A stretch of DNA of 64,000 bases from Mycolicibacterium novocastrense. Its GTDB lineage: Bacteria; Actinomycetota; Actinomycetes; Mycobacteriales; Mycobacteriaceae. A model generated the notes under the pieces. The model worked only from the letters and a program-made list of their open reading frames with translations, was not told the origin of the DNA and did no database searches. The DNA is taken from contig NZ_BCTA01000105.1 of NCBI RefSeq assembly GCF_001570485.1, forward strand, positions 1 through 64,000, written 5' to 3'. Below, one piece after another: positions 61,012 through 64,000 of this stretch (its first letter is position 1; the number at the start of each line of letters is the position of its first letter). The translations under genes and the position numbers were made by a program.

Positions 61012-63839
61012 GGCTGCCGGTCTCCGGCATTGATTCCTCGGGTGTCGAACGCTTCCACCCGCTCCTGCTGCACCGGGGGCAGCATGTCCACCAGGCCGGC
61101 CCGTCCGAACTCATCGATCATGTACGCATACCCGTGGCCCTCGACCGTGCGCAGATCGAGCACCTCGGGGTACTCCTCGGGGTCGATGCCGATGGCTTTG
61201 AACTCTGCGCGGGCCTGGTCTCGTTCGATGGGTTTGAACGGGGTGATGATCCGTGTCGGCAGGTCTTTGGTGGGGATGCCCGCGAAGTGCTCCACATGCT
61301 GTGAGATCGCGATCAGCCCGTAGCGTTCTTTGCGGCCCTGAGTAATCAGTCGCACCGCGTCTTCCTGCCCGACCGGGGACGAGAAGTAGGTCCGGGCCTC
61401 CTCCGCGACGAACCAGCCGAACCCCCCTGGCCTACGGGTGTGCCCGGTGTAGGCCTCGCGGGTGATTGCAGCGATCATGCCGTAGATTGCGAACCCTGCT
61501 CTGGCACGGGCGCTTTGGCGGCGGTACTGATGCAGGTCCTCGGTCTGGGCGGTGGTCGGTAGCTCCAGCTCGGAGGTCAGCCACACCACAGCGTCTTTCT
61601 CCGCGATCGGCGGCACAGGAAGGGACTCGTCGAACATCGACCGCAAATAGTCGATGTTGGCCCACATGTCGAGCTTGGCGGTCAGCTCCGCGTACTCGCG
61701 AGCCTGTTCGCCGCGCAGGCTGTTGAGGTAGCGCACCAGCGCGCCCATGCTTTCGGCCACCCGCTGGTCGGGGCGCAGCAGATACCTCAACTGGCGGGCG
61801 ACCTCGGCATCCGGTTCGACGCCCATCATCGGCAGCAGGTGATCCAACGTCCGCTCGACAGCGATCTCCCGACGGAAGATGCGCAGACCGTCCATCGACA
61901 CATCGCCGCGGGTCGGGTTGATGTAGACCACCCGATCCCCCAGATGCGCCAGGGCCGGCTCCCACTCCCGATTGGTGCCGGGGTCAACGATCGAGCACTG
62001 GCTGTTGCGGGCGATCAACTCGGTGACGACCCGCTTGGCGCCCTGTGACTTTCCGCCACCGGGCGGGCCGAAAAACAGCACCCCCGGCGCACCGCGGCGC
62101 TGCGCAGCGCCTTCGGGGTCTAGCAGGACCGGACTCGGCCGACGGGTCGCCATGTTGCGGGCGAACAGGATTCCGGTCTCGTTGCCCAGCTCGTTGGACA
62201 CCAGCGGAGAGAACCGAGCCCACTCGGTGGTGGTGGTGGGCTGGTCGAATTGATTGCGGGGGCTGCGTTCCTCACTGCCGGGCAGACCGGTCTGCCACAG
62301 CCCGATCTGGGCACTGCCACCCCAGCGGCTCAAGGTGCTGTCGAGTTCCTCGGCGAAGTGCGTCTGCATCTGCTGGGTGGCTTGATCGACAGCAGCCCGG
62401 TTGTTGGCACCCACGGCGACGACGGTCGAGGCGCAGACCTCGCGTTCCAGCTTGCTGGCCCGCAGTTTCGCGTTGTACTCCTCGCCGGCGGCGTACCGCT
62501 CGGCCAGGTCGCTGTTACTGGCCCGCACCGACCCTCGCTGGAAGGCCTGGTCATCGAGATTGCGCTGGGCACGGTCGATTCGGTTGAGCGCCCGTTCGGC
62601 AGAGCGGGTGCTGATGTGCTGAAACCAGTCGACCTCGACGTCACTGTCAACATCGACGTCGTAGAGCGACAGCAGATACTCCGCACGCGGATACACCAGG
62701 CCCGCGCGAGGAAGCTGGGCGACAGCGAGCATGCTCTGATAGCTCGCGGGTTGCTGCTGGCGCCGGATGACCACCACCGCGGCCACTGACGGCACGATGC
62801 GTCGCCACCAAGACCGATGCCCGCGACGGGCAAGTTGGTCGCCGCAGTCGAACTCAGCGGGCATCAACGCCGCAAAGTCGTCGCGAGACAACCGATCCGG
62901 ACCGCCCGGTTCGTGCGGGAAAGGTTCCGACACCGCACCCAACGACCAGCGGCGCCGATACCACCAGTGAATCTGGCGGGGCGTGGCAGGACGGGCGTTG
63001 AACTGTCGCGGGATTTTCGTCAGCAGCTTGTCGACCATCTCGCGGTAGCCGGCCAGGGACTGCGGGTCGTCGGGGTCACGCCCGGCGACCACGGTCGCTA
63101 CCTTGGCCAGCCCACCGGCCCCGCTGCGGCCCTCCATCCCTGCGTCGACAGGGATTCGCAGTCCAAAGATCTGCTCGTAGAACGGTTCGATCTGGATGAA
63201 CTGCTCCCAGTCGCGGACCTCCTGAATCCAGGCAGTATGGTGTCCGTAGCCAGAGAGCATGCGCCGCAACAGTTGTCGCGGATTGATGCGCACATTGGCG
63301 CCCCACAGCAGCATGCCCGACGGTAGTTGTCGCACCAGGGGACGATGACCTCGCGCGACGGCGTCCTTGCGGTCGTAGGACATCATGCCGCCCGGTTGGC
63401 CGTCCACCAGGAACTCGGCATACACGCCACCAGCGGTGAAGACCAGGTTGTCGATCACCTCATCCGGTGGAGACAGCCACGCATCGCGGCGACCGTCGAC
63501 ATCAGCGGTACGCCGGGTGTGCACCAGTCCCTCCAGCATCCACAGGATGCGGTAGAGCGGGCTGGGCCGCGACACTGGCATCTGCCGGGCCAGGAAGGTC
63601 AGCCCGGCGGTCAGGGCCGCACCGAACAGGAAGATTGTGACCGCGTGCCCTGAATCGAGCCAGTGCCGGGTGGCCCACACTGTGGCTGCGGCCCCGAGCA
63701 GGAACGTCACCCCATCCCAGATGCGCCACGGCGCGAACCACAGACGGGTGTTGTCGTCGATGTGCGACAAGTAGATGGGAAAGTCGCGGACATCGGCATA
63801 GACCCGCGCTCGGCGCGGCCGGTCTGCGTCGTCGGACAC
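61005..63839 (-). CDS. VirB4/TraC-like conjugation ATPase
   Basis: The 944-residue protein has two membrane helices near residues 33-80, a divergent N-terminal domain, and a C-terminal ATPase. Walker A is GVLFFGPPGGGKSQGAK (about residue 600) and the Walker B-like strand is GFGWFVAEEARTYFSS (about 830). GLIAISQHVEHFAGIPTK is the sensor/arginine region. Such ATPases power substrate transfer and pilus assembly. The GTG at 63839 has GAGGAG seven bases upstream. The fusion with N-terminal membrane helices is typical of Gram-positive systems. Confidence 0.88.
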   Translation of the reverse strand: MSDDADRPRRARVYADVRDFPIYLSHIDDNTRLWFAPWRIWDGVTFLLGAAATVWATRHWLDSGHAVTIFLFGAALTAGLTFLARQMPVSRPSPLYRILWMLEGLVHTRRTADVDGRRDAWLSPPDEVIDNLVFTAGGVYAEFLVDGQPGGMMSYDRKDAVARGHRPLVRQLPSGMLLWGANVRINPRQLLRRMLSGYGHHTAWIQEVRDWEQFIQIEPFYEQIFGLRIPVDAGMEGRSGAGGLAKVATVVAGRDPDDPQSLAGYREMVDKLLTKIPRQFNARPATPRQIHWWYRRRWSLGAVSEPFPHEPGGPDRLSRDDFAALMPAEFDCGDQLARRGHRSWWRRIVPSVAAVVVIRRQQQPASYQSMLAVAQLPRAGLVYPRAEYLLSLYDVDVDSDVEVDWFQHISTRSAERALNRIDRAQRNLDDQAFQRGSVRASNSDLAERYAAGEEYNAKLRASKLEREVCASTVVAVGANNRAAVDQATQQMQTHFAEELDSTLSRWGGSAQIGLWQTGLPGSEERSPRNQFDQPTTTTEWARFSPLVSNELGNETGILFARNMATRRPSPVLLDPEGAAQRRGAPGVLFFGPPGGGKSQGAKRVVTELIARNSQCSIVDPGTNREWEPALAHLGDRVVYINPTRGDVSMDGLRIFRREIAVERTLDHLLPMMGVEPDAEVARQLRYLLRPDQRVAESMGALVRYLNSLRGEQAREYAELTAKLDMWANIDYLRSMFDESLPVPPIAEKDAVVWLTSELELPTTAQTEDLHQYRRQSARARAGFAIYGMIAAITREAYTGHTRRPGGFGWFVAEEARTYFSSPVGQEDAVRLITQGRKERYGLIAISQHVEHFAGIPTKDLPTRIITPFKPIERDQARAEFKAIGIDPEEYPEVLDLRTVEGHGYAYMIDEFGRAGLVDMLPPVQQERVEAFDTRGINAGDRQPC

Positions 63840-63882
63840 CTGGGGACTCCTCGAGGATTCCTGCGTTCACAGGGCGGTTTCG

Positions 63883-64000
63883 TCAGCCGAACTGGCCGGA
63901 AGTGATTCCGCCGCCGTGCTTGTCGACGGTGCCTTTCAAGCTCACCGCCAGACCGACACCGCCGAGGATGATGGCCGCGATGGCGATTCCGCCCAGCACC
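63883..64000 (-). CDS. Small membrane protein of the secretion operon, partial (5' end outside window)
   Basis: The last 39 codons are seen. They begin with a membrane helix (LGGIAIAAIILGGVGLAVSL) and end GTVDKHGGGITSGQFG with a TGA at 63883. It lies directly upstream of the VirB4-like gene on the same strand, where small pilin- or VirB2/VirB3-like proteins are usual. Confidence 0.6.
   Translation of the reverse strand, partial: VLGGIAIAAIILGGVGLAVSLKGTVDKHGGGITSGQFG

Noticed and set aside
59728..61323. A 531-codon plus-strand open frame opposite the VirB6-like and VirB4-like genes
   Set aside because: His/Gln/Arg-rich composition, no domain, and clear membrane and ATPase genes on the other strand.
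1..64000. CRISPR arrays
   Set aside because: No series of regularly spaced identical repeats was seen; the repeats present are protein-coding (FGGPGFGG, methyltransferase repeats) or operator copies.

Overview
The window looks like a large mycobacterial (Mycobacterium/Mycolicibacterium-type) replicon segment. It is high-GC, uses GTG starts and four-base ATGA/GTGA gene overlaps, and carries an mmpS-mmpL pair, F420-dependent enzymes and the mycobacterial S-adenosylmethionine (SAM) methyltransferase family TIGR00027. The MobF relaxase and VirB4/VirB6-like genes in the right half point to a conjugative plasmid or an integrated conjugative element. All identifications come from reading the sequence; no database search was run.

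Region 1 (1-17.7 kb) is a detoxification and efflux island. It holds five small class I SAM methyltransferases (two paralogous pairs and one TIGR00027 member), two F420-type enzymes, a Tat-exported multicopper oxidase with a Met-rich insert, a DHA2 efflux pump, mmpS-mmpL, and four TetR and one MarR regulators. Most regulators sit beside the genes they probably control.

Region 2 (18.6-28.0 kb) is a nest of mobile DNA. IS21-type terminal repeats bracket a decayed istA/istB pair, an isochorismatase-fold hydrolase, an mgtC-like gene and a full-length IS3-family element with a TGG target duplication. The IS3 orfA is split by a Tn554-like three-gene transposon whose TnpA has lost its tyrosine-bearing segment.

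Region 3 (28.2-33.4 kb) holds an unknown gene overlapping a DUF6932-like nucleotidyltransferase gene, two XRE-type regulators, and a divergent pair made of a degenerate tyrosine-recombinase-fold protein and a DDE-transposase-like protein.

Region 4 (33.5-44.8 kb) is the most interesting part. A short XRE regulator, two divergent PP-loop (PAPS-reductase/DndC-like) enzymes and an operon with a glutaredoxin/NrdH-like protein and a variant cytosine-C5 DNA methyltransferase all lie beside copies of one palindromic operator, TGGgtGGCTwwAGCCwaCCA. Between the PP-loop genes two copies form a perfect 29-bp-arm inverted repeat. I propose a plasmid-borne, co-regulated sulfur/redox-dependent nucleic-acid modification module. 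An HNH endonuclease gene and a coiled-coil protein gene close the region.

Region 5 (44.8-64 kb) holds conjugation genes: a 1,960-residue MobF relaxase-helicase, a type II restriction-modification pair, a small zinc-binding gene pair, a minus-strand block with a catalytically degenerate Dam-type (D12) methylase and an ASCH-domain protein, a DUF1173-like protein, and type IV secretion genes (VirB6-like, VirB4-like, and a small membrane protein cut by the window end).
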